DNA of 64,000 nt from Sphaerimonospora cavernae (GCF_042435035.1 NZ_JBHMQT010000038.1:27369-91368), one strand, 5' to 3'; shown: positions 8,454 through 17,105, counted from the stretch's first letter. Numbers and translations are program-made. The notes: generated by a model not told the origin, from the letters alone.

Positions 8454-9467
8454 TCACGGCAGCCGCTTCGCGGCGGACCAGAGGGCGAGGGCCGCGGCGG
8501 TGGCGAGGCCCGCCGCTCCCGTGGTGACCAGGCGGCGGTGCCGCGACAGCCACGTCTGGACGCTGCGCGGGTGGGAGCGTTCGTCGAAGCCGCCGTGGGC
8601 GCCGTAGTCGCGGTCGGTGTCCGCCGGCTCCCAGAGGTTCGACACCCCCGAGGGCGGCTTGCTGTCGACGAGCTGGGATCGTACACCGGTCCTGGCCAGA
8701 TAGCGGTCGAGCAGGGCGGGGGCGATCCGCTGCCCCAGGATCGTGGCCGCCGTGCTGCCGCCGACCCAGTACTCCTTGCGCTCGGGATGCTCGGCCGCGA
8801 AGACCAGCGCCTCGGCGGCCACCTCCGGCTGGTAGATCGGTGGTACGGGCTGCGCGTGACGCCGCATCCGGGTCAGCCCCCAGTCGAACTGCGGAGTGTT
8901 CAGCGCGGGCAGCTGCACCATGGTTATCCTCACGCCGGAGTCGTCGGCCAGCAGTTCGGTCCGCAGCGCCTCGGTGAACCCCTTGATCGCGTGCTTGGCC
9001 CCGCAGTACGCCGACTGCAGCGGGATCGACCGGTGGGCCAGCGCCGATCCCGCCTGCACGATCACGCCGCGGTCGCGCGGCCGCATCAACTCCAGCGCCG
9101 CCCGGGTGCCCCACACGTAACCCAGATAGGTCACCCGGGTGACGCGTTCGAACTCCTCCGGGGAGATCTTCATGAACGGCGCGAACACTGTCGTGAACGC
9201 GACATTGATCCACACGTCGATCGGGCCCAGCTCGGCCTCGATCTGCTGGGCGGCCTGCCGTACACGGTCGTAGTCCGCGACGTCGACCTCGTACACCTTG
9301 GCGACGCCGCCCTCCACGCCGACGTCCACCGACGCGCCGGCGAGCCCGGCCTCGCCGCGGGCGATGAGCGCGACCTTCGCCCCCTCGGCGCCCAGCCGGC
9401 GGGCCACCGCCCGGCCGACACCGCCGCTCGCTCCGGTCACCACCACGACCTTGCCGTGCAGGCTCAC
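8454..9467 (-). CDS. SDR family oxidoreductase with C-terminal membrane segment
   Basis: 337-residue short-chain dehydrogenase/reductase. The Rossmann cofactor motif TGASGGVG is near residue 11, a DVADYD segment follows, the usual NAG is replaced by NVAF, and the active site is Ser...YCGAK. After about residue 200 comes an extension: a conserved WVGGSTAATILG region, a charged linker (DTDRDYGAHGGFDER), and a hydrophobic helix (LVTTGAAGLATAAALALW) near the end. This may anchor the enzyme to the membrane. The basic residues after the glycine motif suggest NADP(H). It sits between a small membrane protein and transketolase in one direction; substrate unknown. Confidence 0.87.
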   Translation of the reverse strand: MSLHGKVVVVTGASGGVGRAVARRLGAEGAKVALIARGEAGLAGASVDVGVEGGVAKVYEVDVADYDRVRQAAQQIEAELGPIDVWINVAFTTVFAPFMKISPEEFERVTRVTYLGYVWGTRAALELMRPRDRGVIVQAGSALAHRSIPLQSAYCGAKHAIKGFTEALRTELLADDSGVRITMVQLPALNTPQFDWGLTRMRRHAQPVPPIYQPEVAAEALVFAAEHPERKEYWVGGSTAATILGQRIAPALLDRYLARTGVRSQLVDSKPPSGVSNLWEPADTDRDYGAHGGFDERSHPRSVQTWLSRHRRLVTTGAAGLATAAALALWSAAKRLP

Positions 9468-9500
9468 CCCGGCATTCTCCCTTCCGGTTTCATCGGCTTG

Positions 9501-9788
9501 TCAGCCTCTCGACTCGGGACCGCCGCCCAGTTTCCGCTGCTTGCGTACGGCGAACGCGATGCTGATGACGACGCCCAGGGCGATCACCGCCACGACCCCG
9601 GTCAGCCAGAACTCACGGCTGGCGGCCGACAAGATCCCCACCGCGACGCAGAAGAGTAGGACGAACGACGCGATCCGGATGCGGATCACGTCCATCGGCG
9701 TCGCCTGCACCATGGCCTTCCCGGTGGGCGACACCTGTTCTTCACCCCAGCTCGGTTCCTCACCCCTACGCGTTGGTTCCTCACCCAT
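9501..9788 (-). CDS. small two-helix membrane protein
   Basis: 95 residues. The first 30 are hydrophilic and partly repetitive (GEEPTRRGEEPSWGEEQ). Two hydrophobic helices follow, about residues 38-56 and 62-82, and a basic KQRKLGG tail. It starts 9 nt after hldE on the same strand, so it is almost certainly co-transcribed. No family recognised; resembles small actinobacterial integral membrane proteins of unknown role. Confidence 0.65.
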   Translation of the reverse strand: MGEEPTRRGEEPSWGEEQVSPTGKAMVQATPMDVIRIRIASFVLLFCVAVGILSAASREFWLTGVVAVIALGVVISIAFAVRKQRKLGGGPESRG

Positions 9789-9797
9789 ATGCGCCCC

Positions 9798-11249
9798 CTA
9801 CCCCCGAATCCGGTTCACTATCGCGGTCGTCGAGCGTTCCGGCACGTAGCTCAGCACGCGGACCTCGCCGCCCAGCCGCCTGACCAGCTCCGCCTCCGGC
9901 AGCAGGTCGGGGTGGTAGTCGCCGCCCTTGACGTAGAGATCCGGACGGACGAGCGTGAGCAGCTCGGCGGGGCTGTCCTCCTCGAAGACGGTGATGTAGT
10001 CGACGCAGCCCAGCGCCGCCAGCACGGCCACCCGGTCCTCGCAATGGTTGATCGGCCGGCTCCGTCCCTTCAGCCGGGCCACCCCGGCATCGCCGTTCAC
10101 CGCGACGACGAGCACGTCGCCGAGGCGGGCCGCCTCCTCCAGGTACGCCACATGGCCCCGGTGCAGCACGTCGAAGCAGCCGTTGGTGAAGACGATCCGC
10201 CGGCCCTGCTCTCGCTCGCGCGCCAGGCAGGCGACGAGGCGATCGGGCGGCAGCGCGGCGTCGGGGCGGAGGGCACGCCTCAGATCGTCGTGCCCGCAGA
10301 CCGCCGTACCCGCCCGCCGGACCACGACGCTCGCCGCCGCCTGCGCGATGTCGGCCGCCGCCTCCGGGGCCGCGCCCGCCGCCAGACCCAGGGCGAAGGC
10401 CGCGGTGAACGTGTCACCGGCGCCGATGCTCATCGTGTCCGGCGCCGGCGTCGCAAAGGTCCGGTACGGCTCACGCCCCCGCCGGTGCAGCAGCGTCCCC
10501 TCGCCGTCGAGCGTGGTGACCACGAGCTCGGCGCCGGTGGCCGCCAGCAGCCGATCCGAACGGGACGACAGGAAGGCCGGCCGGTCGCCGTCCCCGTTTT
10601 CGCCGAGGAGGCGCTGCACCTCCCGGTAGTTGGGCAGCACCACGCTGGGACGGCTGTCTCGCCAACTGGCCACGTCGTGCGCGTCCACGACGAGCACCCG
10701 CCCACCTGCCGCCGATTCACGCGATGCCGATTCACGCAGGGCCTGCCGTACCGCCGGGGTGCACACGCCGCCGCCGTAGTCGCAGGCCACGACGACATCG
10801 GCGTTCGCGGCCAGCCGGGTGATCCGTTCGATGAGCTCACGCTCGGCCGACTCGGGGATCGGCGAGCAGTCCTCCTCGTCGTACCTCGCCACGATCTGGC
10901 CGTCGGTTAACACGCGGCGCTTGACCGAGGTGCGCCGGCTCCCGACGACCACCAGACCGTCCACGCCGAGGCCGCCGAGGATCGCGCCGAGCGTCGCCCC
11001 GGCCGGGTCGGCCCCCGTCACCCCCACCATGTGGACCCGGGCGCCGAGGGCGGCCAGGTTGGCGGCGGCGTTGGCCGCGCCGCCCGGCTGCTCCTCGATC
11101 TCCTCCACCGAGACCACCGGCACCGGGGCCTCCTGGGCCATCCGGCTGCTGTGGCCGCGCAGCCATGAGTCGAGCATGACGTCCCCGACGACGACAGCGG
11201 TGACGTCGCCGAACCTGTCCAGCGTCTCTTCCGCCCTGAAGTCCGTCAT
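9798..11249 (-). CDS. hldE: bifunctional heptose 7-phosphate kinase / heptose 1-phosphate adenylyltransferase
   Basis: 483-residue two-domain enzyme. Residues 1 to about 320 are a PfkB/ribokinase-type kinase: VVVGDVMLDSWLRG start, GGAANAAANLAALG, DAHD...NYREV, and the catalytic IGAGDTFTAAF with the GAGD anion hole and catalytic aspartate. Residues about 345-483 are a cytidylyltransferase-fold domain with FTNGCFDVLHRGH (HxGH), GDVLVVAVNGD and VKGGDYHPD. It would phosphorylate D-glycero-D-manno-heptose-7-phosphate at C1 and, after dephosphorylation, nucleotidylate the product. No gmhA or gmhB is nearby. First gene of the leftward run with the small membrane protein, the SDR and transketolase. 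Confidence 0.92.
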   Translation of the reverse strand: MTDFRAEETLDRFGDVTAVVVGDVMLDSWLRGHSSRMAQEAPVPVVSVEEIEEQPGGAANAAANLAALGARVHMVGVTGADPAGATLGAILGGLGVDGLVVVGSRRTSVKRRVLTDGQIVARYDEEDCSPIPESAERELIERITRLAANADVVVACDYGGGVCTPAVRQALRESASRESAAGGRVLVVDAHDVASWRDSRPSVVLPNYREVQRLLGENGDGDRPAFLSSRSDRLLAATGAELVVTTLDGEGTLLHRRGREPYRTFATPAPDTMSIGAGDTFTAAFALGLAAGAAPEAAADIAQAAASVVVRRAGTAVCGHDDLRRALRPDAALPPDRLVACLAREREQGRRIVFTNGCFDVLHRGHVAYLEEAARLGDVLVVAVNGDAGVARLKGRSRPINHCEDRVAVLAALGCVDYITVFEEDSPAELLTLVRPDLYVKGGDYHPDLLPEAELVRRLGGEVRVLSYVPERSTTAIVNRIRG

Positions 11250-11495
11250 GTCGGGCCGTTACCCCGAGAAGCAGTCAAGAAACAGCCCGTGACATCCCCT
11301 CTGTCCGGTCTGACCCGATCAACAGCGCTGCCCTGGGCTTCCCGGCTTCGCCGTGGTTCCGGCGCCGTGACCTTGTCGATTTTCGGACATGTCATATATC
11401 GGAAAATATAGAGGAAATGTCACGTCACTCCAGCGGAGTCGCACCCATTGCGGATAGCGTATGTGTTCAAAATGATCTGAGTGGAAGGATGACTG

Positions 11496-12056
11496 ATGGC
11501 GTCTGTTGACGACTTCTCTGCACTGATCGGGCCACCCACTAAGCAGCCGCCAATAGTCGATTGGAAATCGCTGGAGTCGGAGGTGGGCTTAGTGTTCCCT
11601 GCCGACTATAAGGAGTTGATGTCTCGGTACTCGGAGATGGTTATAGATGACTTTCTCGGCCTTCGGATCCCTCATCCTGGGCTGTATTCGGAGCGCTCTC
11701 AGCGCGAAAACGCGCTAAGCGTTCTGGAGGACCTTATATTCGATGATGAGGATGAGCTTACCTATATTGACGAAAGAGGAAATTGCTATACCGGGCCGAT
11801 TCTTTCTATATATCCAGAGGTTGGCGGGCTCTATCTGTGGGGGTCAACAAATAACGGGGATTATTGTCTTTGGCTTACTGATCAAGACCCTGGTAATTGG
11901 ATTGTATATATAACCAGGGGTGATATATGGTGGAATTTTCCTGGTCCTCTCCTGGATTTTCTTGTCGGCCTGCTGTCTGGAACTGTTCGCTGTCCTCTTT
12001 TTCCTAATGGAGGGCTTAGTAGAACATTTAAGGAATATGGTAGAGGGGATCGCTGA
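11496..12056 (+). CDS. SMI1/KNR4 (SUKH) family protein
   Basis: 186-residue SUKH-fold protein. Typical features are PADYKELMSRYS near residue 40, an FLGLRIPHP strand, GLYLWGSTNNGDYCLWLTD and FPGPLLDFLVGLLSG. SUKH proteins are best known as immunity proteins against contact-dependent and polymorphic toxins and are often orphaned. No toxin gene is adjacent. The gene and the 246-nt region before it are clearly AT-richer than the surroundings and use codons such as ATA, AGA and TTT, which suggests recent transfer. GGAAGGA precedes the ATG. Confidence 0.82.
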   Translation: MASVDDFSALIGPPTKQPPIVDWKSLESEVGLVFPADYKELMSRYSEMVIDDFLGLRIPHPGLYSERSQRENALSVLEDLIFDDEDELTYIDERGNCYTGPILSIYPEVGGLYLWGSTNNGDYCLWLTDQDPGNWIVYITRGDIWWNFPGPLLDFLVGLLSGTVRCPLFPNGGLSRTFKEYGRGDR

Positions 12057-12107
12057 ATAGAGTCATGGTGACGCTGTCGTCGTATAGTGCGTGTCGGTGA
12101 GGTCGGT

Positions 12108-12665
12108 ATGCGGATCGGAAGGTCTCCCGGGTCATCCTTCCCGTTGCCTGCCTCGGATGGAATAATCATCCGGGTGAGGGCCATCGGGTTTGTTCTTTCA
12201 ATCCTCTTGGTGCTCGGCCTTCTCTTCTACGGCGTGCTGTGGTTCGCCGGGTGGTGGTGGGAGGGCAGGTCGGTGGAGGTGGAGACCGCTGCTCTTCGCC
12301 AGGTGCGCGAAACGGGGGAGGTGGTCGCCAATGTCAGGACGGTATACAAGATTTCGGACGTCGCCATCGCGACGGAGTATGTGATCTTCGACCCGGGTGC
12401 GGCCAAGCGGCAAGACGCTCTCGACAAGGCGGCCGATGCGCTTCAGGGGAAGGGTTGGAAGGTGGAAGGCGGCACTTCCCCCAGCCAAGTCGATCTGGAG
12501 TCATCAGAGTGGGACGTGTCTGTCTCGCTGGTTCCGCTGGACTTCTTCGTCGCCCGGGGCGCGTTCGGCGAGCAGGAGGTCTTGAAGGTCGCCGAGAATG
12601 CGCGGGCGAAGGCCGTACAGCCTGAAGTTCTTGTCGTCGCGATAGCGCGGGCCAGTGCGAATTGA
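12108..12665 (+). CDS. hypothetical membrane-anchored protein
   Basis: About 185 residues. A single N-terminal membrane helix (IGFVLSILLVLGLLFYGVLWF), then an extracytoplasmic domain starting WWWEGRSVEVETAAL with a VYKISDVAIATEYVIFDPGA segment and an amphipathic ALDKAADALQGKGWKVEGG stretch. I prefer the ATG at 12108, which follows GGTGAGG; a GTG at 12087 is also possible. The architecture resembles actinobacterial proteins with a DNA-mimic or secreted BON/NTF2-like domain, but I recognise no family. Follows the SUKH gene by about 50 nt and converges with Uma2. Confidence 0.6.
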   Translation: MRIGRSPGSSFPLPASDGIIIRVRAIGFVLSILLVLGLLFYGVLWFAGWWWEGRSVEVETAALRQVRETGEVVANVRTVYKISDVAIATEYVIFDPGAAKRQDALDKAADALQGKGWKVEGGTSPSQVDLESSEWDVSVSLVPLDFFVARGAFGEQEVLKVAENARAKAVQPEVLVVAIARASAN

Positions 12666-12699
12666 CGGGTCGATGCCGTGCGATGTGCCGGCGGTGAGT

Positions 12700-13281
12700 T
12701 CAGAGGGTGTCGATTTCGGTGAGATCGATGTCGATGTCGAAGGGGAGGGCGAGCTTGAGTCGGTCGTGGTGGATGCCGGTGAGGGCGTACGCCTTGGTGG
12801 CGGGGTCGAGTTCGTACACGTAGACCGTGGGTCGCCCGGCGTTGTTCTCCACCCGCCAGAAGTGCGGAATGCCCGCCTCGGCGTAGAGTTGCGGCTTGCG
12901 CTTGCGGTCGCGCTCCTCGGAGTCCGGTGAGACCACCTCCACGACCAGCAGCACGTCCTGCGCCTCATAGGAGGTCTGGTCCGGATTGCGCTCGGCCTCG
13001 GCGCGGATGACGCTCAGGTCGGGCTCCGGGCGCTGACGGAGGCCGAGAATGAGGCTCATTTCCCGCCGGACGCGCAAATCGCGTGCGATGTGACGCCGCA
13101 GGCCGTCGGTGAGGAGATCGACCGCTCTCATGTGGAAGGAAGCTTGGGGACTCACGAACACCAAGCTTCCATCAATCAACTCTGTGTGCGCAGGCAGATC
13201 CGGAATGTGATCGAGGTCCGCCGCGGTGAACCCTTCCGGGGGCGGGAACACCCAGTCGGGCAGTCGCGGAGAGTCACTCAT
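12700..13281 (-). CDS. Uma2 family (DUF820) putative endonuclease
   Basis: 193 residues from the preferred ATG (MSDSPRLPDW). The PD-(D/E)xK-like core is visible: HTELIDGSLVFVSPQ with the first acidic residue, EPDLSVIRAE, and VVEVVSPDSEERDRKRKPQLYAEAGIPHFW in outline, with the E...K pair and the conserved YAxxGIxxFW. Uma2 proteins are abundant in cyanobacteria and actinobacteria, often in multiple copies, and their substrate is unknown. An alternative in-frame ATG lies at 13308. Confidence 0.82.
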   Translation of the reverse strand: MSDSPRLPDWVFPPPEGFTAADLDHIPDLPAHTELIDGSLVFVSPQASFHMRAVDLLTDGLRRHIARDLRVRREMSLILGLRQRPEPDLSVIRAEAERNPDQTSYEAQDVLLVVEVVSPDSEERDRKRKPQLYAEAGIPHFWRVENNAGRPTVYVYELDPATKAYALTGIHHDRLKLALPFDIDIDLTEIDTL

Positions 13282-13356
13282 CGCTTCACACCGTACCTCT
13301 GCGGTCATGCGCCCACGGTAGCAACGCGGGGTCGTCTGACGCGGAGATTCCCCACA

Positions 13357-13378
13357 GGGCGTGTGTCCAGACACGCCC
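13357..13378. terminator. hairpin downstream of the aldo/keto reductase
   Basis: Perfect 8-bp arms GGGCGTGT and ACACGCCC with a 6-nt loop, between the reductase and Uma2, both leftward. There is no strong T-tract. Confidence 0.4.
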
Positions 13379-13417
13379 AACCGCCTCTCCTGGCAAGGCT
13401 CCCTTGTCAGGGGATGT

Positions 13418-13474
13418 CCCGGATCAGTCGGCCCGGATCAGTCGGCTCGGATCAAGTCGGCTCGGATCAGTCGG
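13418..13474. repeat. four-unit tandem repeat, 14-15 bp
   Basis: Units CCCGGATCAGTCGG, CCCGGATCAGTCGG, CTCGGATCAAGTCGG and CTCGGATCAGTCGG run head to tail. The last unit contains the stop codon of the aldo/keto reductase. A small minisatellite that could vary between strains. Confidence 0.85.
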
Positions 13475-14486
13475 TGGGGATCACCGCGTACCTGGCGGGA
13501 TCGTCGTCCGGCACCGACGACCAGGAGCTCGCCGGGTCGACCCGGCCCCGGTCGAGCCAGTACGGCGCCAGCAGCTCACGCAGCCGGTCGGCGCCGACCC
13601 GTGCCAGCAGGTCGAACGCGCCCAGGTCGTCGTTGATCTGCTCGCTCGTGCGCGCCCCGACGACCAGTGAGCACAGGTCGTCGTTGGTGAGCACGTAAGA
13701 CAGGCACAGCTGCGCGAGCGTGCAGCCCAGCTCGTCGGCGAGCGCTCGCAGCCTCGGCCGTGCCTCGTCGACGAGGCCGTGGATGTCGCCCGGGTCGTTG
13801 CCGGTCATTCGCTGCCCGCGCTTGCCGAGCAGGAAGCCGCCGTCGAGGGCGTCGGATGCCTGCACCTTCAGCCCGAGGTCGGCGATGACGCCGCGGTACG
13901 GCTCGCCCTCGGCGATCGAGCGGCGCACCAGGCCGTACTTCAGCTGTGCGAGCGCCGGCGGGGCGACGCCCGCCCTGTCGGCCGCCGCCGCGACCCGCCG
14001 GATCTCGGCGGCCGACCAGTTGTTCACGCCCCAGTGGCGCACCCGTCCGCTGCTCACGAGTGCCGCCGCGCCTTCGGCGATCACCTCGTACGGCACGTGC
14101 TCGCCGACCAGGTCGCCGAAGACGACGATCTCCGCGCGGTCCGTGCCGATCCGGAACGCGGCCTGGTCGAACCGCGCCACGATGTCGCCGACGGTGCCGC
14201 TGGGCCCCACCCAGCTCTTCACCTGCAGCACGTAGTCGTCACGCGCGACCCCGGCGGCCTGGATCGCCCGGCCGAAGATGACGTCGGTGGGGGAGTCGAA
14301 CTGGCCGGGGTGCATGGCGCGGTAGACGCCGACGTCGAAGTACGCCGCCCCGGCGTCCACCGCGGCACGGATGACGTTGACGGTCTCCTCGAACGTCGTG
14401 CGATCCCACGTGTGCCAGGACCCGAGGGCGAGTGCGGGAATCTCGAAGCCGTCGCGCCCCAGCGGACGGGTGAACACCTTGGCCAT
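13467..14486 (-). CDS. aldo/keto reductase family protein
   Basis: 339-residue TIM-barrel oxidoreductase of the AKR type: LGRDGFEIPALALGSW start, AAVDAGAAYFDVGVYR with the catalytic aspartate and tyrosine region, VLQVKSWVG with the lysine, SSGRVRHWGVNNWSAAEI, and C-terminal cofactor motif LVVGARTSEQINDDL. The usual catalytic histidine segment (Q/LxH) reads EIVVFGDLV, so the histidine seems absent, as in some potassium-channel-beta-like members. The upstream region is AT-rich (14520-14545). Divergent from topoisomerase IB. Confidence 0.85.
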   Translation of the reverse strand: MAKVFTRPLGRDGFEIPALALGSWHTWDRTTFEETVNVIRAAVDAGAAYFDVGVYRAMHPGQFDSPTDVIFGRAIQAAGVARDDYVLQVKSWVGPSGTVGDIVARFDQAAFRIGTDRAEIVVFGDLVGEHVPYEVIAEGAAALVSSGRVRHWGVNNWSAAEIRRVAAAADRAGVAPPALAQLKYGLVRRSIAEGEPYRGVIADLGLKVQASDALDGGFLLGKRGQRMTGNDPGDIHGLVDEARPRLRALADELGCTLAQLCLSYVLTNDDLCSLVVGARTSEQINDDLGAFDLLARVGADRLRELLAPYWLDRGRVDPASSWSSVPDDDPARYAVIPTD

Positions 14487-14628
14487 GTCGGCCCGCTGGT
14501 CAAGCTGGAAACAGGAGGGATCATATATAGTTTCAGATATAATCTCATGTCCTCGAAGCCCTGGTTTGCGAAGGAATGTGCCGGGTAATCCGCATAGACG
14601 TGTTCGCGCAGGTACGGGGATCCCGGAG

Positions 14629-15666
14629 ATGAGCCGTCGGGCGGCGGCGGCCGCGCTGAAGGCCGAGCCGGTGAGCCTGCGGCAGAGCGATCCGAACGAG
14701 CCGGGGATCGGGCGGCGCCGTCGAGGGCGGGGGTTCGGCTACACCTGGCCGACCGGCCGGGCCGTACGGGACCATGTCGCGCTGCGCCGGATCAGGGCCC
14801 TGGCCATCCCGCCCGCCTGGACCGACGTGTGGATCTGCGCGACCCCCGACGGGCATCTGCAGGCGGTCGGCACGGACTCGGCGGGGCGCCGCCAGTATCG
14901 GTACCACGACCTGTGGCGGGCGCGGCAGGACCGGGCCAAGTTCGATCACGTCCTGGACGTGGCCGAGCGGCTGCCCCGGTTCCGCGAACGGGTGGCCGAG
15001 GATCTGCGGGGTGAGGGGCTGACCCGCGAGCGGGTGCTCGCGACCGCGGCCCGCATGCTCGACATCGGGTTCTTCCGGGTCGGCGGCGAGGAGTACACCG
15101 ACTCGTACGGCCTGGCCACGCTGAGGGCCTCCCACATCAGACGCGGTGACGGTGAGGTCGTCTGCCGCTATCCGGCCAAGGGACGCAGGGAGCGCGAACA
15201 CGTGCTGACCGACGCCGACGTGTGCGCGGTCCTGGGCGAGCTGACCAGACGGAACCGGGGGGAGTTGCTGCGCTACCGCTCCGACGACGGTGGATGGGCG
15301 GACGTGCGCAGCGCCGACATCAACGCCTATCTGAGGGAGGCGTTCGGCACCGAGGTCTCCGCCAAGGACTTCCGCACCTGGCACGCCACCGCGCTGGCGG
15401 CGGTCGGGCTGGCCGTCTCCCGCCCGGCCCGCCGCACGGTCGGACGCAGGCGGGCGGTGGCCAGGGTCATGAAGGAGGTCTCCGAATACCTCGGCAACAC
15501 TCCGGCCGTCGCCCGCGCGTCGTACGTGGATCCCCGGCTGATCGAGCTCTACGAGAGGGGCAGGACGATCACGCTGCTGGGCCTCGGTGCGGACACCGAC
15601 CGGGGGAGCCCGGCCACTCACGGTCCGGTGGAGCAGGCCGTCATCGCACTCCTGCGGAGCGGCTGA
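14629..15666 (+). CDS. DNA topoisomerase IB
   Basis: 345-residue poxvirus/bacterial-type topoisomerase IB, which nicks and rejoins one DNA strand through a 3'-phosphotyrosine. N-terminal clamp: GRGFGYTWPTGRAVRDH and LRRIRALAIPPAWTDVWI. Catalytic domain: RRGDGEVVCRYPAKG with the catalytic lysine region, DFRTWHATALA with the histidine, and ARASYVDPRL with the active-site tyrosine near residue 302. Length matches the family. The ATG at 14629 is preceded by GGGGA. Divergent from the aldo/keto reductase; BON and phosphoesterase genes follow on the same strand. Confidence 0.92.
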   Translation: MSRRAAAAALKAEPVSLRQSDPNEPGIGRRRRGRGFGYTWPTGRAVRDHVALRRIRALAIPPAWTDVWICATPDGHLQAVGTDSAGRRQYRYHDLWRARQDRAKFDHVLDVAERLPRFRERVAEDLRGEGLTRERVLATAARMLDIGFFRVGGEEYTDSYGLATLRASHIRRGDGEVVCRYPAKGRREREHVLTDADVCAVLGELTRRNRGELLRYRSDDGGWADVRSADINAYLREAFGTEVSAKDFRTWHATALAAVGLAVSRPARRTVGRRRAVARVMKEVSEYLGNTPAVARASYVDPRLIELYERGRTITLLGLGADTDRGSPATHGPVEQAVIALLRSG

Positions 15667-15816
15667 CTCTTTCCGTACGGCTCAAGTCACGGCTGGGGCG
15701 TTCGGGCGGTGTTTCGCCGGGGAGGCGGCGGGCAGCGGTAGCCGTACGGGACCCTGCCGTACGAACTGGAGCAGACCGGTGCCAAATGGAAACCGGGAGG
15801 AGACCAGGGGGACGCC

Positions 15817-16062
15817 ATGGAGACTCCGCATTATGTCGCGGCCCGCGTGCAGCGGGTGCTCGCGGAGGACGACAGGACCACAGAACTGGGTATCCGGGTG
15901 GATGTACGGGGGGAGCACGTGTTTCTCCGTGGGCAGGTGCCCTCTGAGAAGCGGCGGCGTGTGATCGAGGAGGTCGCTCGTGAGGCGACCCCCGGCCTGC
16001 GGGTGCACAACGAGATCACACTCGTCGAGGTGAGAGAACCGGGGGAGGAGGAGCACTTGTGA
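15817..16062 (+). CDS. BON domain protein
   Basis: 81 residues forming one BON domain: YVAARVQRVLAEDD...LGIRVDVRGEHVFLRGQVPS, then RRVIEEVAREATPGLRVHNEI. BON domains bind phospholipid or act as interaction modules; this copy has no signal peptide or lipobox and would be cytoplasmic. GGGAGGAG lies upstream of the ATG. Its last codons overlap the GTG of the metallophosphoesterase by 4 nt, so the two are coupled. Confidence 0.82.
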   Translation: METPHYVAARVQRVLAEDDRTTELGIRVDVRGEHVFLRGQVPSEKRRRVIEEVAREATPGLRVHNEITLVEVREPGEEEHL

Positions 16063-16787
16063 CGGATCTGCGGATCGCCGCCGTCGCCGACATCCATCTC
16101 GGATCGGACCTGAGCGGCCAGTACCGCAAGCGGCTCGAGGACATCGAGCACCGGGCCGACGTGCTGCTGGTGGGGGGTGACCTGACCAGGCACGGCACGG
16201 CCACCGAGGGCAGGATCGTCGCCGACGAGTTGCACGGTCTCCCCATCCCCGTCATCGCCGTGCTCGGCAACCACGACTACCACTCGGACGCCGACCGAAA
16301 GATCATTCAGACCCTGCGGGACGCTGGGATCACCGTGCTCGACGACGACGCCATGACGATCACGGTCAACGGAGTGCGGCTCGGCATAGCCGGCGGCAAG
16401 GGCTTCGGCGGAGGCTTCGCCGGCAAGTGCGCCAGCGAGTTCGGCGAGCCGGAGACCAAGGCGTTCGTCCGCCACACCCGGGAGATCGCCGACCGCTGGC
16501 GCCGGGCGATGAAAGACCTCGACGCCGACCGCAAGATCGTGTTGAGCCACTATTCGCCCGTCAAGGAGACCCTCATGGGCGAGCCGCCGGAGATCTACCC
16601 GTTCCTCGGCAGCTACCTTCTGGCCGAAGCGGCGGATGCGGAAGGCGCTGACCTGTTCATTCACGGCCATGCCCACGCCGGTATGGAACAAGGCGTGACC
16701 CCCGGCGGGGTCCGCGTGCGGAACGTGGCACTCCCGGTCATCAAGCACGCCTACGCCGTGTACTGCCTGGACGGTGAAGGCCTGTAG
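16059..16787 (+). CDS. metallophosphoesterase
   Basis: 242-residue calcineurin-like phosphoesterase with all metal motifs in order: DIH near residue 11, GGDLT, GNHDY, LSHYSP and GHAHAG. These bind two metals and hydrolyse phosphomonoesters or diesters. A glycine-rich segment KGFGGGFAGKC lies in the middle. No signal peptide, so cytoplasmic. Starts at a GTG overlapping the BON stop. Substrate unknown. Confidence 0.9.
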   Translation: MTDLRIAAVADIHLGSDLSGQYRKRLEDIEHRADVLLVGGDLTRHGTATEGRIVADELHGLPIPVIAVLGNHDYHSDADRKIIQTLRDAGITVLDDDAMTITVNGVRLGIAGGKGFGGGFAGKCASEFGEPETKAFVRHTREIADRWRRAMKDLDADRKIVLSHYSPVKETLMGEPPEIYPFLGSYLLAEAADAEGADLFIHGHAHAGMEQGVTPGGVRVRNVALPVIKHAYAVYCLDGEGL

Positions 16788-16814
16788 GCCCGGCGGGTCT
16801 CCCTCACGACGCCA

Positions 16815-16862
16815 TGACGACAGTGCGGCCCCGAACCGAACAGCCGGGCCGCACCTTCGTCA
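16815..16862. terminator. bidirectional terminator
   Basis: Stem TGACGA-GTGCGGCCC pairing with GGGCCGCAC-TCGTCA, with one 2-nt internal mismatch, lies between the converging phosphoesterase and small membrane protein genes. Confidence 0.7.
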
Positions 16863-16886
16863 TAAGCATGATCATCTGTCGGGAAG

Positions 16887-17036
16887 CTAGGGATTGAAGA
16901 TGCTGACGCCGCCGGGGCCGATGAGGAAACCGAGGACGATGAGGACGATCCCCCACAGGATGTCCCGGCGGGCCAGGATGACGTAGATTCCGGAGATGAC
17001 GAGTACGACGGCGATGATCCACAGTAGCGTAGCCAT
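16887..17036 (-). CDS. GPGG-motif small membrane protein
   Basis: 49 residues from the ATG at 17036 (an upstream ATG at 17078 is possible). Two hydrophobic stretches (ATLLWIIAVVLVISGIYVI and ILWGIVLIVLGFLIGPGG) flank a short ARRD loop, and the conserved GPGG lies near the C-terminus. Members are widespread in actinobacteria; function unknown. Confidence 0.75.
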   Translation of the reverse strand: MATLLWIIAVVLVISGIYVILARRDILWGIVLIVLGFLIGPGGVSIFNP

Positions 17037-17105
17037 ATCCGTCAGCTGCCCTGACAGTCCGCCCCGTAACATCGTCAAGTCGCGGCTCTGACCGTGAGGG
17101 TGGCG

